From: Micropterix aruncella
Taxonomy: Eukaryota > Arthropoda > Insecta > Lepidoptera > Micropterigidae
Reading direction: 5' to 3'
NCBI GenBank assembly: GCA_944548615.1
Contig: OX155957.1
Coordinates: 2,364,435 to 2,428,434 of the forward strand
DNA length: 64,000 bases
Shown one piece after another: positions 30,690 to 43,063 of the stretch (its first letter is position 1; each line of letters opens with the position of its first letter). The notes below the pieces were generated by a model. The model saw only the letters and a list, made by a program, of their open reading frames with translations. It did not search any database and was not told the origin of the DNA. The translations under genes were made by a program, and so were the position numbers.

Positions 30690-31250
30690 CTGTTTTTTTT
30701 GTGACCCCGTTGCAACGCATTGATTGCGCACCAAACCGAGGAACAAATACCCCTGTTAAAGGCACATTTTTTATATCCATTTTTTTTTTAGCTTTTTACA
30801 AATGGGGAGTTACAACGATATGGAGAAGGGGTTGATTCTAAATTTACATATATACAATTTGTTTTACGATGCAAGGCAATGGTTTGAAGCACATTTACAT
30901 TCATACAAATTCTTTGTATGACAAATCCAAGGGACCGGATGAAGTCCGATTTTTGGTTGAAGTGGGAATCAGTATTAAATTTAGTTGAAAAAAAAATGTG
31001 GTTCAAAGTTAAGCAGGGGTACGAATTAAGTCCGTGTCCGGATACCTTGGTCCTGAGCAGCACATGAAACATATAAGTGGGGTCACAGGATACTGCTCAG
31101 CTGCTGGCGCTTTTATCTTCCTCCCATTGACTGGTCGTCCTGAAAACCTCACGTGAGGGAGAGGGTTAAAGGTTGCGTTTAGTTGATGTGATGTTTTATC
31201 GGGAGGTCTCAAGTGTAAGACGACGGAAAGAGCATGCTACACTAATGTGA
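30690..31250. other. unassigned region
   Basis: No supported feature. The left boundary of the following LINE copy is its ACTGAAT repeat tail near 31251. Confidence 0.4.
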
Positions 31251-31930
31251 CAGTATTCAGTATTCAGTATTCAATTTATTCATTCAGAATATATAATAAA
31301 GCATGAAATATGAATTAAGGCTAATTATCGCATATTAGAATTCGTCAGTTGCTACTATTAAAGCATAAATATTAATTCGACAACAGCGTTGACTAAAGTC
31401 GGCTTTACACGGCAGACAAATAAAAAAAAAAATAGAGCTGAATCCATGTACATGAGCATACATATAAAATAGATAATTATTATAAGAATATTAATAGTCA
31501 TCTTAGGCACTTTATACAAAAAATAATCACACAATAGAAAGTATCAGAACAAAATTGGAAAAAACAACGTATGTATATGATCAGGTATGTTACATTACAC
31601 ATTGTAATCTACATATTAAATATTAAATTCATAATATTATTATTAAAAAATAAGAACTAAAATGAGGTACCTGAAAGTTATATATTAATGTTATTCCCAT
31701 TTGAAAGAATTGGCATGCTCAAAAAAATCACCCAGCTTATAGAAAGCATCTGCATGTATTGCAGCTTTTGTTTAATAAATCTTTTAAACGCCTTTGTTTC
31801 CATTTTTCTTGTGGAGAGTGGTAGCTGGTTAAACAGCTTATAGCTCAAATATCCAAAGGACTTTTGTGTCTGCGTAAGGCGCAGCCACCACACCGAGCAA
31901 AAAGGACGGCTATAGGTGTATCTAAGCAAA
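31251..31930 (-). pseudogene. LINE ORF C-terminus and 3' UTR
   Basis: The minus-strand frame (31929-31678) reads LRLTQTQKSFGYLSYKLFNQ, then LPLSTRKMETKAFKRFIKQK. This is the usual last segment of Jockey/CR1-like ORF2 (Y..LFN.LP....FK..L). The 3' UTR 31251-31677 ends in ACTGAAT repeats and is duplicated at 52308-52705. The RT core is missing. Confidence 0.75.
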
Positions 31931-32870
31931 ATCCAAGAAACTATGATTGTTACAAAAATACGCGTAACAAATTACCAGTGGAGTTCCAGGCCTCGGGAGG
32001 GGCTAGAAAACTTAGACGTGCGCGAGTACGAATCAAGTGCATTCACGAGCAGACTGGCGACGTAGACAACGTATAGAGACCGGTAACACACTGAAGTGCG
32101 GCGGCGCGATCACTGAAGTGAGGGCGGGAAGCGGCCCGGGCGGCGCCAAATGGTCTAGTGGAAACGGTTAGATATAAATAATATTTCAACTCATTTGAAG
32201 CGTTCACAGCGAGAAACTTGCACGTCAACTTTGTAAACTATGAATTAATAAAGAACGAATTAGCGTTTTTTCATTTCGATGGACGCCGAAACACTAATAG
32301 GTAACCGCGAAGGAAATAGCCGCGAATGTTAAAATGGCTTCCACCGGTTAGATTTTCGGGCGCCAGTTATCTAGCCACGGTTAGTTGCATTGGATGCTTC
32401 AAAAATGATATTTGAGGCGTTACAACATGATCCATGTGTGTAATGTATTCTATGTGTGTCAGTGGTGTCTAGAGTTTTTCGTGTATGTATGGTTCTAGTG
32501 TTTTTCGTGTATGCTCAATTCAATATGATTTGATCTCCAGCTTTTTGCGTACTTTCTTAACATAGACCACCTACACTCGTGGTTAATAAGTCAATTTAGT
32601 TAAAGCCTACACTATACGCATGAATAGTACGTGGCAATAACAAATTGGCACTATAATTTGTGTTACACCTAGGCACGTGAAAAGTAAATACGAGTGGTTC
32701 GCGGGTGAAACGGGAAGGCGCTCGCATTGGCGCTCGCCGGGAAGGCGCTCGTTTTGAGTGGTAAAGTATTTACATATATACACAGCACAACGTATTGTGT
32801 AGATTGTCTAATATAATATTAATTTATTTATGTATCTACATACATAACGGTAGCGAACGGTTTCGTGCAG
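31931..32870. other. unassigned, partly GC-rich
   Basis: 32080-32150 is a CG-rich patch with CACTGAAGTG repeated twice. 32716-32752 holds three GGCGCTCG blocks. No gene recognised; a host promoter is possible but unsupported. Confidence 0.35.
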
Positions 32871-33587
32871 CTTGGGCCATGAGATCGAATTGGTTCTCGG
32901 ATCGGCTTAACTCATGATTCAGCTCCTATTCAGAAGCCTCCTCGTGTGGAAGGCTACCCCGGGTAAGACTCTCGCGTATCAAGCCACACGGATAATGTAT
33001 CTGTTTCTCCTGGTGGGATTGCCTCCCGGCGCTACAGGAAGGTTTGTGCATCGTTCAGCGATGCCAAACGGTTGTGCAGTCTGACTAATTGCTGAAGGAG
33101 TTTGGAGACTACGGAAATATACTGTCTCCTAAGCAACGCGGCTGGATTATAAACAAAAATATACTGTCTCCTAAGACCTGTCGTCAACCACTCTTGAAAT
33201 GACTATTAGGCTACCTGATCCTGAATTCAGAGCCGGGCAAAAGATGCCTTTGGTCCGCGACAGATTCAAACCGAATCACCGCTGTACATACGGCAGGTAG
33301 AGGTCGCGCAAGTAACTTGCGGGGAGGTTGTAGGTATCCTGATGGTTAATTCGAGACTGAGATATCCTTCCAAAACTCGTAGTCAGGGGCTAGGCTGTTC
33401 GCTGGGTACCTTTCCCGGTACGTCGCCGCAAGGCGTTGGTCTCTAACAGGCATGTTGGCATAGCTATACAGTAAGTTTGTATTGTCTCTAAGTCTTCTAC
33501 GTTCATCCCACTGCTGAAAGAACGATTACATATCGTTATACCAGCCTGGGTTGACGGGTTCGCCGGTTGTAGTCGACACCGCCCTAC
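32871..33587 (+). mobile_element. GC-rich SINE-like repeat, copy F
   Basis: The plus-oriented copy ends GGGTTCGCCGGTTGTAGTCG. Subfamily with copy E (ATCCTGATGGTTAATTCGAG, AGGCATGTTGGCATAGC). The head is strongly diverged. ATATACTGTCTCCTAAG occurs twice inside. No clear target duplication. Confidence 0.65.
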
Positions 33588-33599
33588 TGTGTGTATCTA

Positions 33600-34160
33600 T
33601 ATATCAGTACCTATTTATTTAAAAAATGTATAATGACGTAATCGAAACAATGCATTGTATTAGTCACAAATCTGGAATTCCGTCTTACTAAGAGATAAAG
33701 AGAGATAAATATTTAGAGAAATACAAAAGCCGTAAACAGTGTTACAGTCAATATAGCTGATTTCTTTATTACTCCTCAAGAGAATGATAAAAATAATGAA
33801 TTTAAAATCATAGTTAGATCATACCTCCCAATTCGTCTCTGTTCATTACTGCACCAATCAAAGACGAAACAAAGGGCTGACATTTATAGTCTGCGATCTT
33901 TGCGATGGCTAATCAAATCGTGACTGCTGATTGCTAGTAAACGCGAGCTGCTTTATTGAGATGGGAAATTTGTCACATTCATTATGAAATTGCTCTAATA
34001 GACCGCGATTTCTAGGACTGGTAGTAATTTAGCTCATTATGCATTTCAACTGCAGCCATTATTAGACTTACAGTTTGGCTTAGAAAGGAGGCAATGTATT
34101 GAAGTATCCTTAAATTAAATTTTAAATATTTAGTTTGAACTAGAACATCTATTTCTTGAG
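33600..34160. other. unassigned region
   Basis: No supported feature. Confidence 0.4.
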
Positions 34161-34785
34161 TGGCCTATAAATAAGGAGCTAATGGGAACTGTTGCTGTTA
34201 GACCACTAAAACCCATGTGTGTAAGAGCCGGCCAAACTCACGGTTCAACACCCATACAGCAGCCTCCAAGTGCGATCCCGGGTAGGACTCTGGCCTGCGG
34301 GCCAGTTTCCCCTAGGAGTCGACCTTCGGGCGCTTCTGTACGGTTGCGCACCGTGCGGCGTCAGCCAATCGATCGTGCAATCCGACTGATAGCCGGTGGA
34401 GTCTAGAAACGGTATTGTTTCCTATAGAGCGGGGGTAGCTGTTAACCTTACAGCAACAGCTCTTGAAACGACTAATTGGCTACCTGGTCCGCGATAGATT
34501 TGGACACCGAATCACCGCGACGTAAGGGAGAGAACCGCACAAGCGACCTCGAACCTTTAACCAGTCGGGAGATCGGAGGAATCTGGTTGCAACTGGAAAT
34601 AAGGGCGCGAGTGTCGGCAAGCTGTGTGATTAACCTGGTTATCTCGCCACTCGCCCGTTTTGGACCGTTTTCGTCCCGAGTCTTCTACGCTCACCTCACC
34701 GGAGACAGAACGATCTAATATCGATAAACCTTCCTCAGGTGTCGGGTTCACCCGTTGTAGTTGACAGGTACAGTTGGCCTATAAA
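34161..34785 (+). mobile_element. GC-rich SINE-like repeat, copy G, with 11-bp target duplication
   Basis: Body 34172-34774 between TGGCCTATAAA repeats (34161-34171 and 34775-34785). It starts GGAGCTAATGGGAACTG and ends CACCCGTTGTAGTTGACAGG. It is complete but about 50 bp shorter than copy B. Confidence 0.82.
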
Positions 34786-34789
34786 ATAA

Positions 34790-35135
34790 ACAAAATACTG
34801 CCTTCGATGTCTCTTCTTTCGACACTGACGCTGCCTGACTGCTACCAAAAAAATCATGCTTTCCATGCGTTTCCTACCTATTATTTTGAACAGCGGCTAC
34901 AAAGTGTATACGTTTTTTTGAGTCATTACGTCATTGCGATATTTTTTTATTTTTTTTATTTAGGTAAAAAACAGTCATAAACAATTGTTTTAACAAATAC
35001 ACTTAAACAAATAGACCTACATTATTATTCATTTTAACAAAACTTGTAAATGTAGCCACAACAATGTAAATTTCTAGTCGGATCGAACTATTTTCATTTA
35101 GTACGAGTACCTAAATTATGAGCTGTAAACTAAAA
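34790..35135. other. unassigned spacer and LINE 3' region
   Basis: AT-rich; the right part is probably the 3' UTR of the following minus-strand LINE. Confidence 0.4.
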
Positions 35136-36445
35136 CTAATGCAACAACAAATCACTCAATTGTTTCCTAAAAGTAATTAATGACACTGAAAATATATCTA
35201 TGTCGTACAAAACTTCATTATAACACATGCAAGAGCGTCTGAAGAAGGTATTTTTTGCGTAGTTTGAATGAAAAGAGGGAATATAGAAAGTATCTTTTGA
35301 ACGTGAGGAGGAAGACCGCGGGATTTTAAAAAGATTTTTTTCTAAAAGGGGTGCAGAGTTGATGTGGTTATCAATAATTTTATATAAGAAAATGCTGTCT
35401 AAGAATTCTCGTCTTGAATACAGAAAATGCATTTTGTGTGTTGTTACTCTCTCTGCGTAGTCGGTGCAGAGGCTACCTGTCCGAAAGTCTAATGATTTTA
35501 AACATTTCTTTTGTACCATCTCAATCCTATCTACGTGAATAGCATACTGGGGACTCCAAACTACACTTCCGAATTTTAGGACACTACGAACAAATGCATT
35601 GTAGAGTATTTTAATGGCGTTGCCTCTGGTAAAAGGTTTACTTATGCGCAGAATGAGTCCGAGTTGTTTAAAAGCCTTAGCTACAATCTTATCAATATGA
35701 AGATTAACGTGCACTTTGAAATCCAGGGACTTTGGAAGCCTGTTTGGAAGCCTAGCTCACGAATGTTGGTAACTCGAGTTAAGTTATTACTGGATATTTT
35801 GTAATTATAAATAATTGGATGATGCTTTCGGGTGAATGTTAGGACGTTACATTTATCCGTATTTAAAATTAGTTGATTATCCTTACAATAGTTCTCAAAG
35901 CTTAATAAATCCTGTTGTAAATCTTCACAATCACTAAGTCCTTTAACAATTTTGAATATTTTTGTATCATATGCATAAAGCAAGCGGAACGACTTATTAA
36001 AACACAGTCCAATATCATTAAAATATAAGGTAAATAGAATAGGGCCAAGGTGGGATCTCTGAGGAATATCTGACGGAACATTAAGAAACGAAGAGCGGGG
36101 CGACGGCTTGACTACGATTGTTTATATACGACTGGATCCATCTTAGCAGGTCGCCGTGTATACCGAATTTCGAAAGTTTTTGTATAAGGATAGAATGACT
36201 AATTTTGTCAAAAGCCTTAGAAAAATCGGTATACACGGCATCAACCTGGAATCCGGAATCAAGTGCATTCAACAAAAAGTCCGTGTATTCAATAAGATTT
36301 GTGTTAACACTTCTACCACGAAAAAATCTATGCTGTTCCGTTGATACAACGTGCTGCATTTGAATGGTTTACGAGGTAGTAATTATTTTTTCGAAAACCT
36401 TACCAAATAGACTCAGCTTAGAGATAGGCCTGTACTGCAGTTGAT
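35136..36445 (-). pseudogene. LINE reverse transcriptase with mutated YADD core
   Basis: Minus-strand frames in order. RPISKLSLFGKVFEKI near 36430. TEQHRFFRGRSVNTNLIEY, then YTDFSKAFDKISHSILIQKL (36359-36081). SDIPQRSHLGPILFTLYFND near 36050. Then LLYAYDTKIFKIV (35983-35950), where the catalytic YADD reads YAYD because GAT became TAT. Last, AIKILYNAFVRSVLKFGSVV to the stop at 35136. Most of an RT is present in CR1/Jockey-like form, with two or three frameshifts. The active-site change alone would kill it. Confidence 0.85.
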
Positions 36446-36449
36446 ATTA

Positions 36450-36818
36450 TGCAATTGTATCAGGTCATAGGACGTGCAGTAGGGTAACGTGATCTCCAGA
36501 CAGTCTTATATTAAGGAGACAATATCTAAACTTAAATGGTGCATTTATTCCGCATGCGAGTGGACAAGTATCAATTGAAATGCAGTTTGACATGTCACCG
36601 CGACGATACGCTCTATTCTGAGTGGCGAGACCAGTGTAGGTGGTGACAGTGACAGTAGAAATTATTGGTGAACGTCAGCGTCAGGTGCTACTAATGAGAG
36701 TGGGAGTCCAGAGTACTATATATCGCAGGTCTGACTCCTAACCACGCAATTTCGATCACTGACCTTTTGAACTTATACTAAAGCATTATACTGTTATCTG
36801 AATTTATACTAAAGCATT
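36450..36818. other. unassigned spacer
   Basis: No supported feature. Confidence 0.4.
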
Positions 36819-38219
36819 GATTATATAGGGTATTAGATTGCTCAATGCTGTACTACGTTTTGGCAGCTAGAATCCCCTCTCCAACCCTCTCCTCGCAAAC
36901 CTTCCCCCCTAACCCTACTGTCTCTCACTGTCTTCCCCTTCTCTCCCCCATCCCCTCCTCTTTCTATCTCCAACTCCACCCTTTCTAGTCTTCCTCCTCT
37001 CTCTCCCCCTCTCCCACCCTCCTCCCGCCCACCCTTCACCCCCACTTTCCATCATCCCCCCGACCCCCCCGCGCGGAAATCCAGCAGATGACAATTATAT
37101 TTTTTATTTTTCTCTTTTGATGACTTTATTTTTCTCTTATGGTGACATATCTACAGACCGAGAGCTTATTTTAGACACATCAAATAAATTTTTACACGTA
37201 GCTGTTCAATACATAATAATTACGCGCTTTATGTTCAAATGGATCAAAAGTTGGCATTCTTATCTTTCCGTATTATTTCTGTGTTGTAATTAAGCCTATA
37301 TGAAAATGCAACATATTGCACTCGTTATTCAATGATGTTATTTTTTTTAATCAATCAGTTCTTTTATAAAAAACTGGTAATAAATATGGACAAATTAATT
37401 GCTATCAGTTTCGTCCTTTATTCCTATTGGCACCACCTACCTACATGTTTTGCGGTTGCAGAAAAAACACGTTTCAAATTAATATATTTTTTTCACTTTT
37501 ATGCCTATTTTTATTTTTCTCTTTTGATAACACATCTACAGACCGAGACATTTCTTTAGACACCTCAACCAAATTTCTATACCTAGCCGTTCTCCTAACA
37601 TGGCTGTTACAGGAAAAGCACGTTTCAAAATAATATATAGATATAGTAACAAACCAATTCTTAAATCATGGATCTTATCATTTCAATATTATTTACATAA
37701 GGATGTCAATTTTTAATTCGATATACAGGTTTAAATACATAATAATTACGAGCTAATTACATAATAATTATAATTACATAATAATACATAATAATTAATG
37801 TTGAATGGTTGACTGTAAGATATCATTATAGCGCCATTTGTGCATAAATTGTCTTTTTGTATGTGTACCTAATATTCATTAGGTAATGTTTTTATAGCAC
37901 AATAAAGTTATTCTATTCTATTCTATTCTTTTATCTTCAAATAGATTAATAGATGGCATTCTAATCTCGCGGTATTATTTCTGTGATTTAATCAGCCTTT
38001 ATAAGAATGTAATAGATTGTACTCGTTATTGAATGTTGTTATTGTCATCATTGGTTAACTTATTGTTTTTCTAATCATTCAGTCCTTTTATTAAAAAAGT
38101 TGGCATTATATATGGCCAAAGTAATTGCTATCAGTTTCGTCTTATATTGCTATCTTGCTTTCCTCTATATATTGCCAAAATGCACTATTGCATTGAGCGA
38201 TCTAATACCCCATATAATC
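36819..38219. mobile_element. 1.4-kb element with inverted terminal repeats
   Basis: The left end GATTATATAGGGTATTAGAT(T)GCTCAATGC...TTTTGGCA is inverted at 38170-38219 with few mismatches over about 48 bp. Inside are a pyrimidine-only tract and two diverged copies of one block (37230-37450 and 37930-38170: ATCAGTTTCGTC, TAATCA(T)TCAGT). A hairpin ACCTAAT/ATTAGGT with loop ATTC lies at about 37866-37886, before AATAAAG and TTCTA repeats (37912-37930). No transposase frame; TA-type insertion is possible. Confidence 0.65.
36879..37071. repeat. pyrimidine-rich tract (about 190 bp)
   Basis: Almost pure C/T on the plus strand (for example CCTTCTCTCCCCCATCCCCT), with isolated A/G. The minus-strand frame through it (G/R/E-rich) is a by-product. 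Confidence 0.9.
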
Positions 38220-38224
38220 TGAAG

Positions 38225-39044
<820 letters not shown>

Positions 39045-39113
<69 letters not shown>
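39045..39113. repeat. (AT)n microsatellite, about 34 units
   Basis: Second AT run, just outside the left arm of the large palindrome. Confidence 0.95.
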
Positions 39114-39117
<4 letters not shown>

Positions 39118-39154
39118 ATATTTGATTGGTTTTTTGTAAAATCTTTTTTTAAAG

Positions 39155-39745
39155 AATTCGGTTAAAGGATGACACTTTGATGAAAAAATAAAAATAATAA
39201 AAGCCACTTACATAGCTGGAAGGTTTTCCCGGACTGGACTGGGAAATGCTTATTGTTTAAACGAGATGTATTCTTGGATGAGTACCACTTTCGACGGTAC
39301 ACTGTAGGTTTAATGGGATCCCTTTATCGCTAGCGAACGATCACCCTTCATCCACATCTCAAAAACAAAGCGTATCCTTTTGCAAACCAAAATAAAATGT
39401 CTTTATTAAAGACAAATTTAAGCAAAAAACAATGAAAAAAATCACAGACGATTCATTGTGATTTTTTTCATTGTTTTTGCTTTAATTTGTCTTTAATAAA
39501 GACATTTTATTTTGGTTTGCAAAAGGATACGCTTTGTTTTTGAGATGTGGATGAAGGGCGATCGTTCGCTAGCGATAAAGGGATCTCATTAAACCTACAT
39601 TGCACTGTCGAAAGTGGTGCTCATCAAGGCATACATCTCATTTAAAATAAGCATTTCCCAATCCAGTCCGGGAAAACCTTCCAGCTATGTAAGTGGCTTT
39701 TATTATTTTTATTTTTTCATCAAAGTGTCATCCTTTAAATGAATT
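39155..39745. mobile_element. large palindrome, two arms of about 290 bp
   Basis: The left arm 39155-39446 and right arm 39457-39745 are inverted copies with few mismatches around a 10-base centre GACGATTCAT. Outer motif TTAAAGGATGACACTTTGAT; inner motif GCAAAAAACAATGAAAAAAA. The left arm shares its order of blocks with 38824-39044. No coding frame. It may be a foldback element or a local inverted duplication. Confidence 0.88.
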
Positions 39746-39820
39746 TAAGTTGAATGAATTTATTTTGTTTCCATTCTTATAACTCTCATTTAAATTATTA
39801 TAAAATCTCATCGCAAGGAA

Positions 39821-40530
39821 TTAAAAATGCCTTTGGGCAAATGAAGACTTTACAATCGGAATATTATAATTTGACCCAGTAACTTGCCTTGTGTTTTTAA
39901 TTTGTTGGCTTCTTGTCTGTTGATCCTTGATTCTGTGAAACTGAATTAGTAATTGTTTTATGAATAATTGCCTCACATCAAGTACTCCATATTCTGTATA
40001 GAGTTTTACTGAGGGGTATCTAAGGATTTTTTTATTGATGACCTTCAGAATCAGCTTCTGCGCATTGATCAGAGGAAGGAGCACTTGTGTGGTGCAACCA
40101 CCCCATGCAATTGTGTCATAGGACCACAGGCTTTGGCACAACGCTATATACACAGTTTTGAGAAGGGGCTTTGGTAGAATATTTCGAAGCTCTCTAAACA
40201 CGTAGGCGAGTTTCCTTGTACTTGTGGCTAGGTTGCTTACATGTTGCTTCCATGTCAATGTTGCATCCATAGTGACACCCAGATACTTATATTCCTTAGT
40301 CCTTTCAATGGTTTGACAATTGCAGACGTCAGATCTAGAGCAAAAAGTTGAGTGCATTATTAGTTGGTTTTCGGTTTCTGAATTATTAATTGTTGCCTTG
40401 ATGTAAAATTGTATAACTTTTGTCTTAGAAATATTCAAAGTGAGAATATGGTTGTCGAGCCACTGCTTCGTCAGATTTAGGTTCGATTGAGCTTTGCGGT
40501 ACGCATCTTCCCAATTGTTAGCAGAATTAT
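39821..40530 (-). pseudogene. LINE RT C-terminal half
   Basis: An open minus-strand frame reads LTKQWLDNHILTLNISKTKV, TKEYKYLGVTMDATLTWKQH, LRNILPKPLLKTVYIALCQS, then YDTIAWGGC and LDVRQLFIKQLLIQF. This is the RT thumb-to-C-terminus of a CR1/Rex-like LINE. The catalytic core is absent. The first 35 or so residues of the longer open frame (to 40648) derive from a fused piece of the GC-rich SINE-like repeat, not from the LINE. No frameshift in the part kept. Confidence 0.8.
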
Positions 40531-40559
40531 TGTCCGCAAACTCTTTGCGTTCTCTTCCA

Positions 40560-40650
40560 TGGGAGACAAAATAGTTCGATGTCGTTATAACTCCCTGGGG
40601 TAGCAAGTTCGCTCGTAGTAATTGATATCTCTCGAACCCAACCTTCATTA
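40560..40650 (+). repeat. 3' scrap of the GC-rich SINE-like family
   Basis: GTCGTTATAACTCCCTGGGGTAGCAAGTTCGCTCGTAGTAAT resembles the last 60 bases of copies H and I. It directly abuts the LINE relic. Confidence 0.55.
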
Positions 40651-40769
40651 ATAGAGATCCATTATTTGAAAATAAAATATTTCGGTAGGCAAAATACAGT
40701 AGCCTTTATAATTAGGGCTACCTTTTAACAAGCGATTCCACATAACCGCTCTCCTTTTTACCTAGGAGA

Positions 40770-40885
40770 TCGAAGAAAGAGTCCCTGTCCACCCTAGAAC
40801 GGGCTAATCGCAGTAAGTAATAGAACCAGTTAGGTGAAGCAACATCAAGGTTTTGTAGTAATTAATTCTTAAATAAATAAAAAAA
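40770..40885 (+). repeat. short repeat shared with 51178-51345
   Basis: TGTCCACCCTAGAACGGGCT and TAGTAATTAATTCTTAAATAAA occur in both places. Probably a LINE or SINE 3' tail. Confidence 0.55.
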
Positions 40886-40889
40886 ATAA

Positions 40890-41390
40890 AATACGTTAAT
40901 ACCAAACGCATATCGAGAAAGTCTGTTACTTTGTCGTCTCTCCGAAAGAGGCATAGTGATAATGACGATTTCTCTCATTTAGTCACTGTGTTTAAATGCA
41001 AATTATGAAATACCATCTAAGGCAGCGAAAAAGCCTATTTTATTTCCATTGAATTCGATTCAATGAATGACCGAAAGGTTCTCAATGAATTACAACTTAC
41101 TCCCGACCGCATTCGCTCTTATGCAATGCAATGCAATGACGCTCTGTCATAAACATATCATGTTATAGTGACAATTAGCGCCCACATCGCAGGCAGACTC
41201 ACTAAATGCGGATTCGTCAAGGTGAGACGAATCGTCGAATCACTGATTGTGTTTTCATTGAAATCCTTGCTTGTGTAACGCCACCAACAATGGATCGCTA
41301 TTTCGCTACTGCGTAACATCCGCCTACTGCTTGGTGGTTCTTTGGGATCTTCATTGTGAAATCATTTAGAGGATGATGTTTATTTTATAC
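40890..41390. other. unassigned region
   Basis: No supported feature. Confidence 0.4.
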
Positions 41391-41394
41391 GGGT

Positions 41395-41690
41395 AGAGGC
41401 GGTGCAGGCGACTTTCACCCGTTCCAGGACTGAAGGATGGAGAAATACGTCCAAATCTGGTAACCAGGGCGCGAGGTCCTACTCATTGCGCTGTTCACTA
41501 CCTCGCGGTTTAGGTTTGGCCTATGGTGGGCATGTGGCGTAGCTTGACTGAGGATTGTTTTTTCTATAAAAGCTTGACTGTGGATTGTTTTTGTCTACCA
41601 AATCTTTACGTTCATTTAACGGAAGAAAGAAAGACAATAGTCTTCATATCTTCCTGGGGTGGCGGGTTCGCTCGCAGCAATTAACATCCC
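41395..41690 (+). mobile_element. GC-rich SINE-like repeat, copy I (5'-truncated)
   Basis: Holds the 3' half only: AAATCTGGTAACCAGGGCGC, CTACCTCGCGGTTTAGG, GTGGCGTAGCTTGACTG and the end GGGTTCGCTCGCAGCAATTAAC. CTTGACTGTGGATTGTTTT-like is duplicated internally. Closest to copy H. Confidence 0.7.
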
Positions 41691-41699
41691 GATTCTGCA

Positions 41700-42662
41700 A
41701 GGAGTCGAATGGAAGTGAACGATTTGGAGTCCATTAGAGAATATCAACAATTTTCATTATGTTTTTTTACAATGACGATCTACAAAATTTCTCAATAGTC
41801 ACAAAGTAATTTGATATTGTAATTGATTATTAAGGTTTTTGGTATTCTTTATTGTATTCTAGTTTTGTGACTTTATTGTATGCGAAATTTGAATTGAAAT
41901 GTAAATAATTTGAATATCTGTGTGAGACTAGACTGTATTTTTAATATTATCTACAGTATTCATACCATGTACCTACGAGTATGTATCTGTTAGTTTAGTC
42001 ACTTGTTTTTTTGTTATAATTAACTAAAATAGTAGGTACTTACGTAATTTATGCTGCAAAATAATGTCTACACAACTGTAAGAGTTTTCAAGGCAAAACG
42101 TAATATATATAATAAGCTCCTCATAATTTAAAATCATACCATAACCAACCCCTTTGTCTCCTTCCTTTCCTATGCATCTTTATTTAATTTTAATAATTTG
42201 TTTCTGTTTTATTATTATAATTTTTATTCTATTGTTCTGTTTATTTTATCATTTATTTTTTTACTTTGTGTACCCAACGCAATATTTGTAGTATAAACTT
42301 AAGTTTTAGTGTTAGATTGACATTGAAAATAAAAAGGGTACCTATTGTTATTATTATTACGTGACTTTATTTATATATTTATTTCGTACCTAATTTTCGA
42401 AAAGATACACTACACGTCCATCAAGAATGTAAATACGATACTATACATTTTACCCTAATATCTAGTCCCGGCAATGGAAATTTTAAAATGCTCACTGTAT
42501 TCGATGAACGTATCACGATAAAAAACAATCATAAACATAAACTGCTTAAGATTTCGCTTTATAATCGGTATAAATCTGCATGTTTCTCGGTTCACTGTTA
42601 GTACCAGTACATACGAGCATGCAAATACCTCTTAACTTCAATAGATCTGAGTAAATGCTTAC
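41700..42662. other. AT-rich unassigned region
   Basis: A possible LINE tail with GGGTACCTATTGTTATTATT at 42338-42358; otherwise nothing supported. Confidence 0.4.
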
Positions 42663-42815
42663 GATGTTAATGAAGCTGGGTATCCGCGACGCAAGTGCTA
42701 TCCAGCTCTGATCTCCCAGGCGGACATAAGTCACTCGATCCATCTCGCGCATGCGTCTCCAGCCATTATGAGTCATAACGCGGTATAAATCACGCTCTGC
42801 GTCCGCGCAGACCAT
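42663..42815 (-). CDS. candidate first coding exon of a host gene
   Basis: The minus-strand ATG (context TATGCATGG) opens exactly 51 codons, MVCADAERDLYRVMTHNGWR ...to PSFINI, ending at the splice donor CATC|GTAAGC. Base composition is balanced in an AT-rich setting and the peptide is protein-like (W, R, D, E spread). The frame continues 38 codons past the donor before a stop. I do not recognise the family and saw no partner exon. Confidence 0.3.
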
Positions 42816-43063
42816 GCATAAACATCACATTACTCCCATTTAAAGGCATAAACGCGCTCCCCTCTAAATGTGCGTCTTTTAGAGGCGGTTTTACACCGGG
42901 CAATTAGCCGGTGAAAATTACATCGCTGGGGCTCCGCGCTCAGCGGGGTCTCATATGATTTGCGCAAATTGTACCTCTATCAGCGTTTAATAGTACGGAT
43001 TACATTGTGTGGATTAGACCCGGAAGTATATCGCCATTCTACATGGTGAGTTTTAATGAAGGC
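42816..43063. other. possible promoter region of the candidate exon
   Basis: Contains CGCTGAGCGCGGAGCCCCAG on the minus strand and moderate GC content. No TATA/initiator pair I would defend. Confidence 0.2.

Noticed and set aside
30529..30780. 83-codon minus-strand gene over the hairpin cluster
   Set aside because: No motif, and the frame follows from paired GC-rich stems; kept only as an unexplained structure.
36842..37045. Gly/Arg/Glu-rich minus-strand frame of 67 codons
   Set aside because: It is the complement of the pyrimidine tract.
40531..40648. N-terminal part of the 275-codon LINE frame
   Set aside because: It translates the antisense of a GC-rich repeat fragment fused by chance to the LINE relic.
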